Shown: piece after piece, positions 27,758-38,383 of the stretch
Position numbering within the stretch: position 1 is the first letter of the stretch
Layout of the letters: the number at the start of each line of letters is the position of its first letter
DNA from: Pseudomonas marincola
GTDB taxonomy: Bacteria > Pseudomonadota > Gammaproteobacteria > Pseudomonadales > Pseudomonadaceae
DNA length: 64,000 nt
Reading direction: 5' to 3'
Assembly: GCF_900116605.1 (NCBI RefSeq)
Contig: NZ_FPBC01000001.1
Span: forward strand, 909,987 to 973,986
The notes under the pieces: generated by a model
Databases searched by the model: none
What the model saw: the letters and a program-made list of their open reading frames with translations, nothing else
Told to the model about the DNA's origin: nothing
Made by a program: the position numbers and the translations under genes

Positions 27758-27850
27758 GCGATCATCGCTTATCCCCCGACAATTACACTCGCCGATTCGC
27801 ACCAATCCTGACCCAGCGGTTAAACTGTTGCCCGATAAGCCCTGCGATGA

Positions 27851-28807
<957 letters not shown>

Positions 28808-28814
28808 AGCGCAA

Positions 28815-28838
28815 TCAGGGGGCTCAATGGCCCCCTGA
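28815..28838 (+). terminator. Hairpin after adenine deaminase gene
   Basis: Stem TCAGGGGGC/GCCCCCTGA with loop TCAATG, 8 bases after the stop. There is no long T tract; it may serve as the 3' end of the gene or as a bidirectional block against the convergent PCuAC gene. Confidence 0.65.
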
Positions 28839-28911
28839 ACATTTGCTAGTCACTGTTATTAACTGGGTGCCTAACCAAGCGTAGCCCGGCTAGCGTGACC
28901 CAGATATAAAC

Positions 28912-29379
28912 TCAGTGCTGGTGCTCGCCGTGTTCGTCCGGCGCGGCTTTTTGCACAGCAACTTCAACTGTTACAGCGCCCGATTTCTCGAAGTTAAGGG
29001 TTAACGGAAAACGCTCACCGTCCTTCATTTGCCCTTTCAACTGCATCAGCATGACGTGGTAGCCCTTGGGCTCGAAACGCACCTCCCCGCCTGCAGGAAT
29101 GCCGACGCGTTTAACCTCCTGCATTTTCATCACGCCATCTTCCATGAGGTTCTCGTGCATCTGGGCCAGACCCGCTTGTGGGCTACTGACCGAGATCAGC
29201 GCATCCGCTTCCTTGCCATGGTTTTCCACCACGAAATAGGCCGCAGCAGCCGGCGCAACTGGCGGCATTTCGCGTGACCACGGATGTTCGATGTGCAACT
29301 GGCCCGCATCGTATTCATGCGCTGAGGCAAACATGCAGGGAACCATCAATGTCACCAGTAACAACGTTTTCTTCAACAT
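28912..29379 (-). CDS. Periplasmic copper chaperone, PCu(A)C family
   Basis: 155 residues. Signal peptide to about residue 20 (MFASA|HEYDAG). The PCuAC copper motif is present as MHENLMEDGVMKM ... GYHVMLM, the H-M-M / H-M set that binds Cu(I). The C-terminal DEHGEHQH is an added His-rich tail that could bind Cu(II). The protein carries copper in the periplasm, normally towards cytochrome oxidase. ATG at 29379 has GGAG 5 bases upstream, so the N-terminal extension to 29415 is not used. It is the last of four genes on the minus strand (DUF2946, TonB receptor, PepSY, PCuAC). Confidence 0.92.
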   Translation of the reverse strand: MLKKTLLLVTLMVPCMFASAHEYDAGQLHIEHPWSREMPPVAPAAAAYFVVENHGKEADALISVSSPQAGLAQMHENLMEDGVMKMQEVKRVGIPAGGEVRFEPKGYHVMLMQLKGQMKDGERFPLTLNFEKSGAVTVEVAVQKAAPDEHGEHQH

Positions 29380-29455
29380 AAACACTCCAAAAGTAAAACG
29401 AACCGCCCGCAGCACGGGCGGTTGGCGCCGGCAATCTGCGCCGTTAACCAGCAGG

Positions 29456-30832
29456 CTACTGGGCCTGCAAGCGGGTGGATGAGTTCATCCGTGAAAGTAT
29501 CAGCCAGTCAATCAATGCGATCAGCAGCAATGAGCCGCCCACCAGCGGGAAAGCAATGCCGACCAGCCCCATGATCACCAACCCGGTTTTCCAGCGCGGC
29601 AGATCGTGGCGCAATGGCGGCACACCCAGACGACCTTGCGGCCGGCGCATCCACCAGATCACCAGACCGCTGATCGCACTAAGCAAAATCATCAAACACA
29701 CGGCCAGCATCAGCAACTGATTGGCCAGCCCAAACATCTTGCCTTCATGCAGCACCACCCCGGTTTCTACCGTGCGGGCAACCAGCCCGTAGTCGGCCCA
29801 GCGAATGTCTGCCAACACTTTACCGCTGTATTGGTCGATGTGCAGGGTTGCATCGTTACGCGGATCGTCGGCGAACACCGCCACGGTGTACACACCCTTC
29901 TCACCCTTGGGCAGGGTCACGCTGTAGCCGGGGGTGACTTTGTGGGCCGTGGCAGTCTCCACCACAGCTTGCAAACTGACCTTTGGCGATGCCTTGGTGG
30001 CAGGTGCCTGCGCATGGCCGTTGTGCGCCGCATGCGGATCAGACTCTGGCATTGGCGTGTTCTCAACCGCCCACGCCACGGTTTGCACGGCGCCATTGTT
30101 CAGCGTACGCGCCTCAACATCAGAGACGGGCACCTCTTCCCACATCGCTGGCGGAAAGTGATTCCAGGTGCCGGCAAACTTGGCGCCCCAAAAACCGGTC
30201 CAGGTCATGCCGGTAAGCAGCATGAACAGCAAAAAGATCGAGCCCCAGAAACCCAGCACCGAGTGCACATCACGCCAGAATGCCCGACCGCTGTTGGCCA
30301 TGCGCGGCCACAACACTGCTGCTTTATTGGCCCCGCGTGGCCACCATAAATACAAGCCGGAAATCACCAGCAAGATGCCCCAGCCCGCCGCCAGTTCGAC
30401 CAGACGATCGCCGAGCGTGCCGATCATCAACTCGCCGTGAATCTTGCGGGCGATGGCTTGCAGGTTGTCATGCGCGTCCTGAGTTCCCAGCACGGTGTTG
30501 CTGTACGGGTCGACAAACACATTGAGCGTTTGCTCACCGTTAGCCAACTCGAACATGGCGCTGCGTTCAGCCGCCACAGGTGGCATGTACTTGCTGATTT
30601 GCGCCTGTGGATAAGCTTGCTGCACAGTCGCCATCTGCTGATCGGCCGAAACCATTGTGCCGGCCTGCGGCACCTGCATGAGGTCGGCGTACATCAGGTC
30701 ATCAAGCTGCGGTTTGAACAGGTAGATGATCCCGGTTAACGACAGCATGATCAGAAATGGAATGACGAACAGCCCGGCGTAGAAATGCCAACGCCAGGCC
30801 AGGTTATAAAATGAGGGAGTGCTGGTTTTCAT
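29456..30832 (-). CDS. PepSY-associated membrane protein (copper/siderophore-linked)
   Basis: 458 residues with an N-terminal membrane segment after WRWHFYAGLFVIPFLIMLSLTGIIY, a large periplasmic part and three further segments near 190-215, 380-400 and 425-450. The order fits PepSY_TM (DUF337) proteins, often next to TonB-dependent receptors where they are thought to reduce or release iron or copper from a bound complex. The linker at 265-290 is His-rich (DPHAAHNGHAQA), which may bind metal. It lies 64 bases from the TonB-receptor stop. Confidence 0.87.
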   Translation of the reverse strand: MKTSTPSFYNLAWRWHFYAGLFVIPFLIMLSLTGIIYLFKPQLDDLMYADLMQVPQAGTMVSADQQMATVQQAYPQAQISKYMPPVAAERSAMFELANGEQTLNVFVDPYSNTVLGTQDAHDNLQAIARKIHGELMIGTLGDRLVELAAGWGILLVISGLYLWWPRGANKAAVLWPRMANSGRAFWRDVHSVLGFWGSIFLLFMLLTGMTWTGFWGAKFAGTWNHFPPAMWEEVPVSDVEARTLNNGAVQTVAWAVENTPMPESDPHAAHNGHAQAPATKASPKVSLQAVVETATAHKVTPGYSVTLPKGEKGVYTVAVFADDPRNDATLHIDQYSGKVLADIRWADYGLVARTVETGVVLHEGKMFGLANQLLMLAVCLMILLSAISGLVIWWMRRPQGRLGVPPLRHDLPRWKTGLVIMGLVGIAFPLVGGSLLLIALIDWLILSRMNSSTRLQAQ

Positions 30833-30896
30833 TTTGTGGCTCCGGCTAGCGGGTTGTGTGTGTTGTTAGCAACTGCAAGATTGCGTTGATCAGGGC

Positions 30897-32942
30897 TCAT
30901 AACCGCCACTCCAGACCGGCGAAGACGCTGCGGCCATCGCCTGGTAAAAACTGAGCACTGTCCTGGCCTCGTGCATCCGCAATCACGCCAGTAGTCGCCA
31001 CATAGGTTTTGTCGGACAGATTGCGTCCCTCAACAAAAAAACCAATGCCTTCGGGCATTTGGTATCCGGCTTTCAAACCCCATATGAAATAACCATCGGC
31101 ATAGAGTGTTTCTGCCTGGTCGACGTTGTAATGGGTAGGTGCCCACTCGAATGTAGGCCCGGCGTACCAACCGGATTGCTGCCACAGCGCTTCCCCTTTG
31201 AGGTACTGCTTGGGCATGCCAGCAAGCTGATTGTCGCCGTAGACATCATCGTCATCGAAGTGGAAATCATTGAGCAGGTACTGCCCGCGAAATGTCACCT
31301 GAGCCAAGCTGACCGCAGCGCCGAACTCGAGCCCCTGATGGATGGTCCGGTCAGCATTGACGGTGCCCAGCGGATCGCCATTGGCATCGTTCAACGATAG
31401 CAGTTCGTCACGAATTTCACTGCGGTACGCCACCAGATCAAGATCCAGATTGTCACGCTGCCAGCGCATCCCCAGCTCGAAGGTATTGGCGCGCTGCGCA
31501 TCGTTATCGGTAACCACTTGCCCGCCCGTCAACTCGCTGAACGTTGGCGGCTCGAAACTCTGGCTGAAGTTGGCAAAGAACTGCACGCCCTCAGCGTAGT
31601 CATGACGAACACCAAGGCGCGCGGTACGGCCGATGTAGGTTTTGTTGAATGACTCGTCCTGAGCCAAACAGAAGCCGCTGACAAAGGCATTGCACTGCAA
31701 GCGGTCGTCTACGTCGCGTTCCTGATGCAACCACGCGAGGCCGCCAACAACAGCCCAGTCCTTGGCCACGGGCATTTCCAGCTCGGCAAAGGCATTGAAG
31801 TTGTTTGCGCTCTGCTGCAGCTCATTAACTTTGCGCCCGGCATGGCCGGACATATTGATTGAGCGCGTATCATCGCTCCTGCCTTCACTGACCTCCACAC
31901 CGCCCAGCCAGCGCCAACCGTCCTGATTGCTCCAGGTGTGCGTAAGGCGTATGCCATAGTCTTCGCTGTCGACATCCAGCACCTGAAAAATCGGGTGCCA
32001 CAGCGACTTCTCGCTGTAGAAGGTCGACAGCTGCAACGCATGGCCATCATCGAGTTGCAGGGTTGAGATGTTGCCAATCCGGTCCAGGTTCAGATCGCGT
32101 TTTTGATCGCCTGACAAACTGCTGGCTGAAGCCTGCTCGGGGTCATCTCTGAGTTGGGCCTGAGTCAAACTGCCCGGCAGTTCGGAGTCGGACTCAACAT
32201 GGGTCAGGTAAAAGCGCGTGGCAATGCGGTCATTGATACGCCCGCCGATATTGGCAAATACCCGCTGGTTGTCCTGATCGGAGTGATCGCGGTAGCCGTC
32301 CTGCGCCGAGTCCGACAAGCTGACAACGCCGTCCCAATCACCAAAGTCTTGCGCAAACGCACCGTACAACCGGTGATAGCCAAAACTTCCGCCCTCATAG
32401 CGCAGGTCTACCGGGGCTGCTGTTTTACCCGTTGGGGTGACAAAGTTCACCGCGCCGCCGAGATTAGCCGCGCCGTAGCGCCACGCATTGGCCCCACGCA
32501 AGACCTCGACCCGGCTGACTGCAAGTGGCTCAATGGTTTGAAAATCAAAGCTGCCGTCCGCCAGATTGACCGGCGCGCCATCCTGCATCAACAGCAATCC
32601 ACGGCCATGAAAGGTGCGCTGCAGGCCAGAACCGCGAATCGATAAACGCGCCTCATCCGAGCCGAAGCGCGGCTGCACAAAGACCCCGGTGGCCAAGCCG
32701 AGTGCATCCTGGAAGGTGCTGCTACGACCCGTTTTATAGGTTTGTGCATCAATCACCGAGGCGCCGCCCGGCACCTTGGCAAACTCTTCGCGCTTTTCGC
32801 TGAGTGTTGCGGCCGTTGGATCAGACTGCCATTGCCCTTTGACCGTCTCATCCGCCAACTCAAAAGGTTCATCAACGGCGCTCACCACTTGGCATACGCC
32901 CAGGGCACAGGCGCCCCAGAGACTCTTTTTAATTCTTTGCAT
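30897..32942 (-). CDS. TonB-dependent outer-membrane receptor, probable copper or metallophore uptake
   Basis: 681 residues from the ATG at 32942 (GGAG upstream). A signal peptide (to about VVSA|VD) leads to a plug domain with PGGASVIDAQ, LSIRGSGLQRTFHGRGLLLMQDGAPVNLADGSF and VEVLRGANAWRYGAANLGGAVNFVTPTG, followed by a 22-strand barrel ending in a family-typical DGRSVFAGLEWRL with aromatic-hydrophobic terminal residues. The ligand is not evident; the neighbouring DUF2946, PepSY and PCuAC genes suggest copper or a copper-loaded chelator. No Fur-type site was seen upstream. Confidence 0.88.
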   Translation of the reverse strand: MQRIKKSLWGACALGVCQVVSAVDEPFELADETVKGQWQSDPTAATLSEKREEFAKVPGGASVIDAQTYKTGRSSTFQDALGLATGVFVQPRFGSDEARLSIRGSGLQRTFHGRGLLLMQDGAPVNLADGSFDFQTIEPLAVSRVEVLRGANAWRYGAANLGGAVNFVTPTGKTAAPVDLRYEGGSFGYHRLYGAFAQDFGDWDGVVSLSDSAQDGYRDHSDQDNQRVFANIGGRINDRIATRFYLTHVESDSELPGSLTQAQLRDDPEQASASSLSGDQKRDLNLDRIGNISTLQLDDGHALQLSTFYSEKSLWHPIFQVLDVDSEDYGIRLTHTWSNQDGWRWLGGVEVSEGRSDDTRSINMSGHAGRKVNELQQSANNFNAFAELEMPVAKDWAVVGGLAWLHQERDVDDRLQCNAFVSGFCLAQDESFNKTYIGRTARLGVRHDYAEGVQFFANFSQSFEPPTFSELTGGQVVTDNDAQRANTFELGMRWQRDNLDLDLVAYRSEIRDELLSLNDANGDPLGTVNADRTIHQGLEFGAAVSLAQVTFRGQYLLNDFHFDDDDVYGDNQLAGMPKQYLKGEALWQQSGWYAGPTFEWAPTHYNVDQAETLYADGYFIWGLKAGYQMPEGIGFFVEGRNLSDKTYVATTGVIADARGQDSAQFLPGDGRSVFAGLEWRL

Positions 32943-33108
32943 GTGTAACTCCCCATCCCGCAAAGAGCCGGCCAGTCAGCCGGACAGTGTTGCGAAAAGC
33001 TCAGACGCTGCACGCCAGAGCACGAAGCTCTGAACGCAGTCAATCTGGATATTTTTTATGGTCTATTCGCAATGGCGCAGCGTTGCCGGCATCCATTGCA
33101 GCGATGGA

Positions 33109-33498
33109 TCATGCGAATAGCGGGGAGGCGCGGGGATTGGCCGAGGGCCATAAATAGCGGACAGCTTTGCCAAATAGCAGAGGTGGTTTCAGCGCGGGCT
33201 GGCGACCGCTGGCAAACAGCCCAAGTACACCGAAGAAGGCGGCGAGCGCCAAGCCGACAAAGGTTGAACACATGGAGCAACCAAAGCCGCCAGCAGGATT
33301 GATCAGCGGAGTGCCTGAACCTTGCAGATCAAAGCCAGAGCCAGAATTTCCGCTGGTTGAGCAGTACGCTCCGTCGATTCCGCTGAGCTGCAGACCAGTC
33401 ATCTGGCCATGCCCGATACTGCAGGCGAGCGCACTGAACAGCACGCTGATGTACAGCATCCAGGCCAGTAGAACTCGATCAGAGCGGGCAATTTTCAT
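33109..33498 (-). CDS. DUF2946-family membrane-associated protein
   Basis: 129 residues, starting at the ATG at 33498 (M-K-I-A-R), which leaves a signal anchor (LLAWMLYISVLFSALACSIGHG) and a second hydrophobic part (STFVGLALAAFFGVLGLFASG) separated by a Gly/Ser-rich loop with a GFGCSMCSTF pair of cysteines. DUF2946 proteins are commonly encoded beside TonB receptors and copper proteins in Pseudomonas and relatives; their function is unknown. It is the first of the four-gene minus-strand set; the gap to the receptor start is 166 bases. Confidence 0.75.
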   Translation of the reverse strand: MKIARSDRVLLAWMLYISVLFSALACSIGHGQMTGLQLSGIDGAYCSTSGNSGSGFDLQGSGTPLINPAGGFGCSMCSTFVGLALAAFFGVLGLFASGRQPALKPPLLFGKAVRYLWPSANPRASPLFA

Positions 33499-33794
33499 GA
33501 CGCGGGACTTTAACACTCAGAGATTGGAGAGCAAGCAAAGGTCTTGAGGCAGTTTGTCGCACTCACAGAGCAATGCTAGCTCGGCATTTTCAAGATTGCC
33601 ACATGCGAAAAGTTTGCAGCTTGCTCCGGGCGCCGCGCGCCTTGCCGCGGGGACCTGCGATATAACCGTGAGTTCTCGCCAAGTTCGCGCTTGTTGCCAA
33701 TGGCGCTAACCAACCGACGATTGCCTGATGAATGTCAGTGAAAGTTCACAGTGCCTGACTACACTGGCTCAACCGAACTCAGGAGGTGCTCAAC
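33499..33794. other. Non-coding divergent gap between DUF2946 and small protein gene
   Basis: About 300 bases with no supportable gene. It should contain promoters for both flanking genes. No CueR or Fur-type palindrome was recognised. A strong ribosome site AGGAGG ends the stretch, just before the small downstream gene. Confidence 0.35.
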
Positions 33795-33968
33795 ATGAAT
33801 ATCGCTATCCGTACCGAGAAGAAACCTGAAAGCTCCTGCTGGCAAGTCTTTGTAGACCAGCAAGCGATTCCCTTTCGCAGCGAAGCCGAGGCCCGCCAGT
33901 TCGTAACCACGCTTGAAGCACGCGTGCGCGCTCCTCACTGGCTGCCGGAGCAGAAAATCGCGGGGTAA
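33795..33968 (+). CDS. Small 57-residue cytoplasmic protein
   Basis: The ATG at 33795 follows an almost perfect ribosome site (AGGAGG, 7 bases upstream), which is the main evidence that this short frame is translated; a GTG at 33786 is inside that site. The sequence MNIAIRTEKKPESSCWQVF has no signal peptide and a C-terminal half rich in Arg and Ala (EARQFVTTLEARVRA). It resembles other short Pseudomonas proteins of unknown function. It ends 7 bases before the convergent MFS gene stop. Confidence 0.65.
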   Translation: MNIAIRTEKKPESSCWQVFVDQQAIPFRSEAEARQFVTTLEARVRAPHWLPEQKIAG

Positions 33969-33975
33969 ATCCCGC

Positions 33976-35163
33976 TCAAACCGGATGCCCCGCACGCAGT
34001 TCTGCCCAGCGGGTAAAGCGCGAACACAGCGCCGCCAAAAGCCCGCACCCGCAGATCACCGTTGCCATCGGCATCGCCGTGCCATCATGCAGCACACCCA
34101 CCATTGCCGCCGCACTGGCGGCAATGCCAAATTGCAGACTCCCCAGCAACGCCGAAGCACTCCCCGCATGGCTGCCCTGCCCGGCCATGGCGCTGGCCGT
34201 GGAGTTGGGTAAAAGAATCCCCAGGCAGGATATGCAGCCAAACAGCGGCAACAGAATCGGCCACAACGCGGCGGGCGCCGAACTGGCAACAGCAAGCAAG
34301 GCAGCGCCACACGCCAGATAGAACAGCACGACTCTGCGCACCCAGTAACTCGGATTACGCTTGGCCAACAGCCAGGAGTTAAGCTGCGCGACCAGAATAA
34401 AGCCGCCCGCGTTAATCCCGAAAACCCAGCCGTAGTGTTCTGGCGGAATGTCGTACAGATCGATGAACACAAACGGCGAGCCGGCGATGTAGGCGAACAT
34501 CCCCGCAATCGACAAGCCGCCCGTCAGCGCATAGCCCATAAACGGCAGGTCTTTGAACAAGTGCAGGTAATTGCCTATAGCGCCGCTCAGCGGAGCGGGC
34601 TTGGCGTCGGCTGCCAAGGTTTCCGGCAGCCAGCGCGCCACCGCCAAACCACTGAGCACGCTGAATGCACACAGGCAGAAAAAGATCGACTGCCAGCCAA
34701 GAGTCGCCAGCATCGCGCCGCCCAGTATCGGTGCCAGAATCGGCGCCAGTCCCATGACCAGCATCAACTGCGAAAACACCTTGGCCGAGGCAATCGGGTC
34801 GCACAGGTCGCGCACCACGGCCCGCGAAATCACCATGCCAGCGCAGCCACCCAAGGCCTGAATGAAGCGCGCGGCTATTAACCATTCAAGGCTTGGCGCC
34901 ATCGCGCAGGCCAGCGAACCCAACGTGAACAGGGTTATCCCGACCAGCAGCGGCTTGCGCCGGCCAAAGCGGTCGGCCAATGGTCCATAGAGCAATTGGC
35001 CGATAGCCAGGCCGATGAAGTACACCGCCAGCGACACTTGCACATGCTCGATATCGGTTGAGAAAGCTGCTGCTATCGCCGGAAAACTTGGCAGGTAGAA
35101 GTCGATTGCCAATGGCCCGAATGCACTCAAAGCGCCAAGGATCAGCAGTGTTCGCAGGTTCAT
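33976..35163 (-). CDS. Bcr/CflA-family multidrug MFS exporter
   Basis: 395 residues, 12 membrane helices. The start MNLRTLLILGALSAFGPLAIDFYLPSFP is the Bcr/CflA N-terminus with the D-FYLPS motif; motif A of MFS is present as GPLADRFGRRKPLL. An upstream in-frame TTG (35199) is not used. It exports drugs or small hydrophilic toxins (bicyclomycin, sulphonamides in the family). It sits downstream of the RND pump operon, separated by a strong terminator. Confidence 0.9.
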   Translation of the reverse strand: MNLRTLLILGALSAFGPLAIDFYLPSFPAIAAAFSTDIEHVQVSLAVYFIGLAIGQLLYGPLADRFGRRKPLLVGITLFTLGSLACAMAPSLEWLIAARFIQALGGCAGMVISRAVVRDLCDPIASAKVFSQLMLVMGLAPILAPILGGAMLATLGWQSIFFCLCAFSVLSGLAVARWLPETLAADAKPAPLSGAIGNYLHLFKDLPFMGYALTGGLSIAGMFAYIAGSPFVFIDLYDIPPEHYGWVFGINAGGFILVAQLNSWLLAKRNPSYWVRRVVLFYLACGAALLAVASSAPAALWPILLPLFGCISCLGILLPNSTASAMAGQGSHAGSASALLGSLQFGIAASAAAMVGVLHDGTAMPMATVICGCGLLAALCSRFTRWAELRAGHPV

Positions 35164-35195
35164 GGGGTGGCTCGCAAAAGGGTTTCTTAAAAACG

Positions 35196-35229
35196 ACAAC
35201 GCCGCCTTGAATTAAGGCGGCGTTGTTTT
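35196..35229 (-). terminator. Terminator of the RND efflux operon
   Basis: A 13-bp stem ACAACGCCGCCTT/AAGGCGGCGTTGT with loop GAATT. On the minus strand it is followed by CGTTTTT, and it lies 10-43 bases downstream of the RND pump stop. It should end the adaptor-pump transcript before the MFS exporter gene. Confidence 0.9.
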
Positions 35230-35238
35230 ACCGGGCAA

Positions 35239-38200
35239 TCACTCTATGTGATCGACTGCTGGTTTGTCTGCTTTTCGCTTGCTGATTTTATCGCCCCACG
35301 ACTCAACCAACATAAAGAACATGGGAATCAGGAAAGTCGCCAGCAAAGTGGCTGCGAGCATGCCGCCGATGACCCCGGTACCAATCGAGTGACGACTGGC
35401 TGAACCTGCACCACTGCTGATAGCCAGCGGCACAACACCCAGGATGAACGCCAGCGAGGTCATCACGATCGGCCGGAAACGCAGACGTGCAGCCTCCAGT
35501 GCCGACTCGAAAATACTCTTGCCTTCACGGCGCAGCATCACCGCAAACTCGACAATCAGAATCGCGTTCTTCGCCGCCAGACCGATCAGTGTCACCAAGC
35601 CGACCTGGAAGTAGACATCGTTCTCGATGCCACGCAACCATACCGCCAGAATGGCCCCGAATACCGCGAACGGTACGGCCGTGACCACCGCCAACGGCAG
35701 TGTCCAGCGCTCGTACTGGGCGGCCAGAATCAGGAACACCATGATGATGCCGAAGATGAACGCCAGGCTACCCGAACCCTGAGTCGCCAGTTCCTGATAA
35801 GCCGAACCGGTCCAACCGATGGTGTATTCCGCGCCCAGCACCTTGTCTGCCACTTCCTGCACCGCTTGCAGGGCTTGGCCCGAACTGTAGCCCGGCGCTG
35901 GCCCGCCGAGAATCTTCGCCGACGGATACACGTTGAAACGTGCATAGGTATCCGGCCCGAGAATACGCTCGACACTTACCAGAGTCGCCAACGACACCAG
36001 CTCACCGGTGGTCGATGAACGCACGTACACCTGCGACAAGTCTTCCGGCTTGCGGCGGAACTCGGACTCAGCTTGCAGGCTCACCTGCCAGGTACGGCCA
36101 TACAGGCTGAAGTCGTTAACGTAGTAGCTGCCAAACGTTGACTGCATCGCGGTGAATACATCACTGATCGATACGCCCAGAGAACGGGCCTTGGTGCGAT
36201 CCAGGTCGATGTAGTACTGCGGTACGTTAGCGTTGAAGGTGGTCTGAATATTTGCAAGCTCAGGACGCTTCTTCGCCTCGGCGATCAGTTCGTTCGCCTT
36301 GGCAGCCAACTGCTCAGTGGTACCGCCGGAGCGATCCTGAATGTAACCCTCGAAACCACCGGTGGTGCTCATGCCGGTAATCGGCGGCGGGTTGAACGTG
36401 GCAACCACGCCATCCTTCTGGCTCGCGCCCATGCCCATGTAGTCATAGATCAGGTTACGTGCGTCCAGCTCTGGCGTATCACGCTCCTTCCAGTCATTGA
36501 GGGTGATGAACGACACGCCGGCGTTGCTGCGCGTACCCATGGTCAGTACGTCGAAACCGGCAAAGGTCACCACGTCTTTAACTTCTGGGCGGTCCATTAA
36601 CTGCTGCGTCACATCGCCGGTCAGTTTCTCGGTGCGCGTCAGCGAGGCGGCGGCCGGCAGGAAGTAGGCGTTGAGTACATAGCCTTGGTCTTCATCTGGC
36701 ACCAGCGAGCTTGGCACCCGGCCAAACAACACCACCATCAGCGCAATCATGCCGCCAAACAGCACCAGGCCCATCAGCGAGCGCTTGAGGAAGAAGCGAA
36801 CACCGGCGGTATAACCATTGGTGAGTTTGTCGAAAGCCCGGTTAAACCAACGGAACGGTGCCGCCGGTTCGTGATGGCCGGGCTTGAGCAGCAAGGCACA
36901 AAGTGCCGGGCTCAGTGTGAGTGCGACGATGCCCGAGATCACCACCGAAACGGCAATGGTAATCGCAAACTGTTTATACATTTGTCCTGCCAGCCCCCCG
37001 AGGAAGCCAACCGGAATAAATACCGCACAGAGCACCAGCACGATGGCGACGATAGGACCCGTCACCTCTTCCATCGCCTTGATGGTGGCCTCTTTCGGCC
37101 CGATCTTGTCCGTCGCCATGACCCGCTCGACGTTCTCGATCACCACAATCGCATCGTCCACCACGATACCGATTGCCAGTACCAGACCGAACAGCGTCAG
37201 CAGGTTGATCGAGAAGCCCAGCGCATACATGCCGGCAAAGGTACCGATCAGCGACACAGGAATCGCCAGCACCGGAATCAGCGTGGCGCGCCAGTTCTGC
37301 AGGAAGATGAACACCACCAGAACTACCAGCACCAGCGCTTCAACGAAGGTGTGGATAACTTCTTCAATCGATACTTTTACAAACGTGGTGGTGTCGTATG
37401 GAATCTTGTATTCCATGCCGTCCGGGAACTTGGTCGACAGACGCTCCATGGTCTTGTTGACCGCCTCAGCGGTGTCCAGTGCGTTCGCACCCGGTTGCAG
37501 ATACACACCGAAGGCGGCGTTCTGCTGGCCATTGAGCGAGGTCACCAGCGAGTAATCCTGTGCGCCCAATTCAATCCGGGCAACGTCCTTCAGGCGCAGG
37601 CTGGCGCCAGTCTCATCAGAACGCAGGATGATATTTTCGAACTCTTCAGGGTCAGTAAAACGGCCCTGAGTGGTCACGGTGTAGGTGAAGTCGAGCTTCT
37701 GCTTGAGCGGCTGCTGACCAAAACTACCGGCGGCAAACTGCGAGTTCTGCTCACGAATGGCGTTTACCACATCCGTTGGCGTCAGGTTGTACTGCGCCAG
37801 TTTGTCCGGGCTCAGCCAGATACGCATCGAGTAGTCTTGCGAGCCAAACTGGGTGACGTCACCCACGCCCGGCAGACGTTTCAATTCGTCGATAACGTTG
37901 ATCAGCGCGTAGTTACTGATAAACACCGGATCGCGTGAGTCATCCGGCGAGAACAGGGTCACAACCTGGAGAATGTCCGAAGACTTCTTCTCCACGTTTA
38001 CCCCCTGACGACGCACCTCTTCCGGCAGCTTGGCCAGTGCGGCCTGCACCCGGTTGTTAACGTCGATGGTGGCCTGATCCGGATCACGTCCGACATCGAA
38101 GTACACCGCCAAACGCATGGTGTTACCACCCGAGTTCGACTGCTGATAAATCATCCCTTCAACGCCGTTGATCTCTTGTTCCAACGGCGCAGCAACGGTT

Positions 38201-38379
38201 TCAGCAATTACCTGAGCACTCGCCCCCGAGTAGGTAGCGGTCACCGATACCTGAGGCGGAAGAATCTGTGGATACTGCGCAACCGGCAACGCGCGCATGG
38301 CCATAAGACCGGCGAGCACAATCACCACCGAGATGACCGATGAGAACACCGGCCTTTCAATAAAGAAGCGTGAGATCAC
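35239..38379 (-). CDS. RND efflux pump inner-membrane subunit, HAE1 family
   Basis: 1046 residues, the usual length for AcrB/MexB-type pumps. Twelve membrane helices with two large periplasmic loops. The proton-relay Asp pair lies in [21 protein letters not shown] and a further conserved region is [31 protein letters not shown]. The protein takes hydrophobic drugs, solvents or metabolites from the inner leaflet or periplasm. The adaptor gene lies 4 bases upstream in the same operon. No outer-membrane channel (OprM/TolC) gene is in the operon, so an unlinked one must be used. The N-terminal [23 protein letters not shown] is typical of HAE1. Confidence 0.95.
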   Translation of the reverse strand: MISRFFIERPVFSSVISVVIVLAGLMAMRALPVAQYPQILPPQVSVTATYSGASAQVIAETVAAPLEQEINGVEGMIYQQSNSGGNTMRLAVYFDVGRDPDQATIDVNNRVQAALAKLPEEVRRQGVNVEKKSSDILQVVTLFSPDDSRDPVFISNYALINVIDELKRLPGVGDVTQFGSQDYSMRIWLSPDKLAQYNLTPTDVVNAIREQNSQFAAGSFGQQPLKQKLDFTYTVTTQGRFTDPEEFENIILRSDETGASLRLKDVARIELGAQDYSLVTSLNGQQNAAFGVYLQPGANALDTAEAVNKTMERLSTKFPDGMEYKIPYDTTTFVKVSIEEVIHTFVEALVLVVLVVFIFLQNWRATLIPVLAIPVSLIGTFAGMYALGFSINLLTLFGLVLAIGIVVDDAIVVIENVERVMATDKIGPKEATIKAMEEVTGPIVAIVLVLCAVFIPVGFLGGLAGQMYKQFAITIAVSVVISGIVALTLSPALCALLLKPGHHEPAAPFRWFNRAFDKLTNGYTAGVRFFLKRSLMGLVLFGGMIALMVVLFGRVPSSLVPDEDQGYVLNAYFLPAAASLTRTEKLTGDVTQQLMDRPEVKDVVTFAGFDVLTMGTRSNAGVSFITLNDWKERDTPELDARNLIYDYMGMGASQKDGVVATFNPPPITGMSTTGGFEGYIQDRSGGTTEQLAAKANELIAEAKKRPELANIQTTFNANVPQYYIDLDRTKARSLGVSISDVFTAMQSTFGSYYVNDFSLYGRTWQVSLQAESEFRRKPEDLSQVYVRSSTTGELVSLATLVSVERILGPDTYARFNVYPSAKILGGPAPGYSSGQALQAVQEVADKVLGAEYTIGWTGSAYQELATQGSGSLAFIFGIIMVFLILAAQYERWTLPLAVVTAVPFAVFGAILAVWLRGIENDVYFQVGLVTLIGLAAKNAILIVEFAVMLRREGKSIFESALEAARLRFRPIVMTSLAFILGVVPLAISSGAGSASRHSIGTGVIGGMLAATLLATFLIPMFFMLVESWGDKISKRKADKPAVDHIE

Positions 38380-38383
38380 CTAA

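Noticed and set aside
36685..37938. 417-codon open frame antisense to the RND pump
   Set aside because: It is a shadow of a conserved membrane protein; composition is His/Gln/Arg-rich, as expected from reverse translation.
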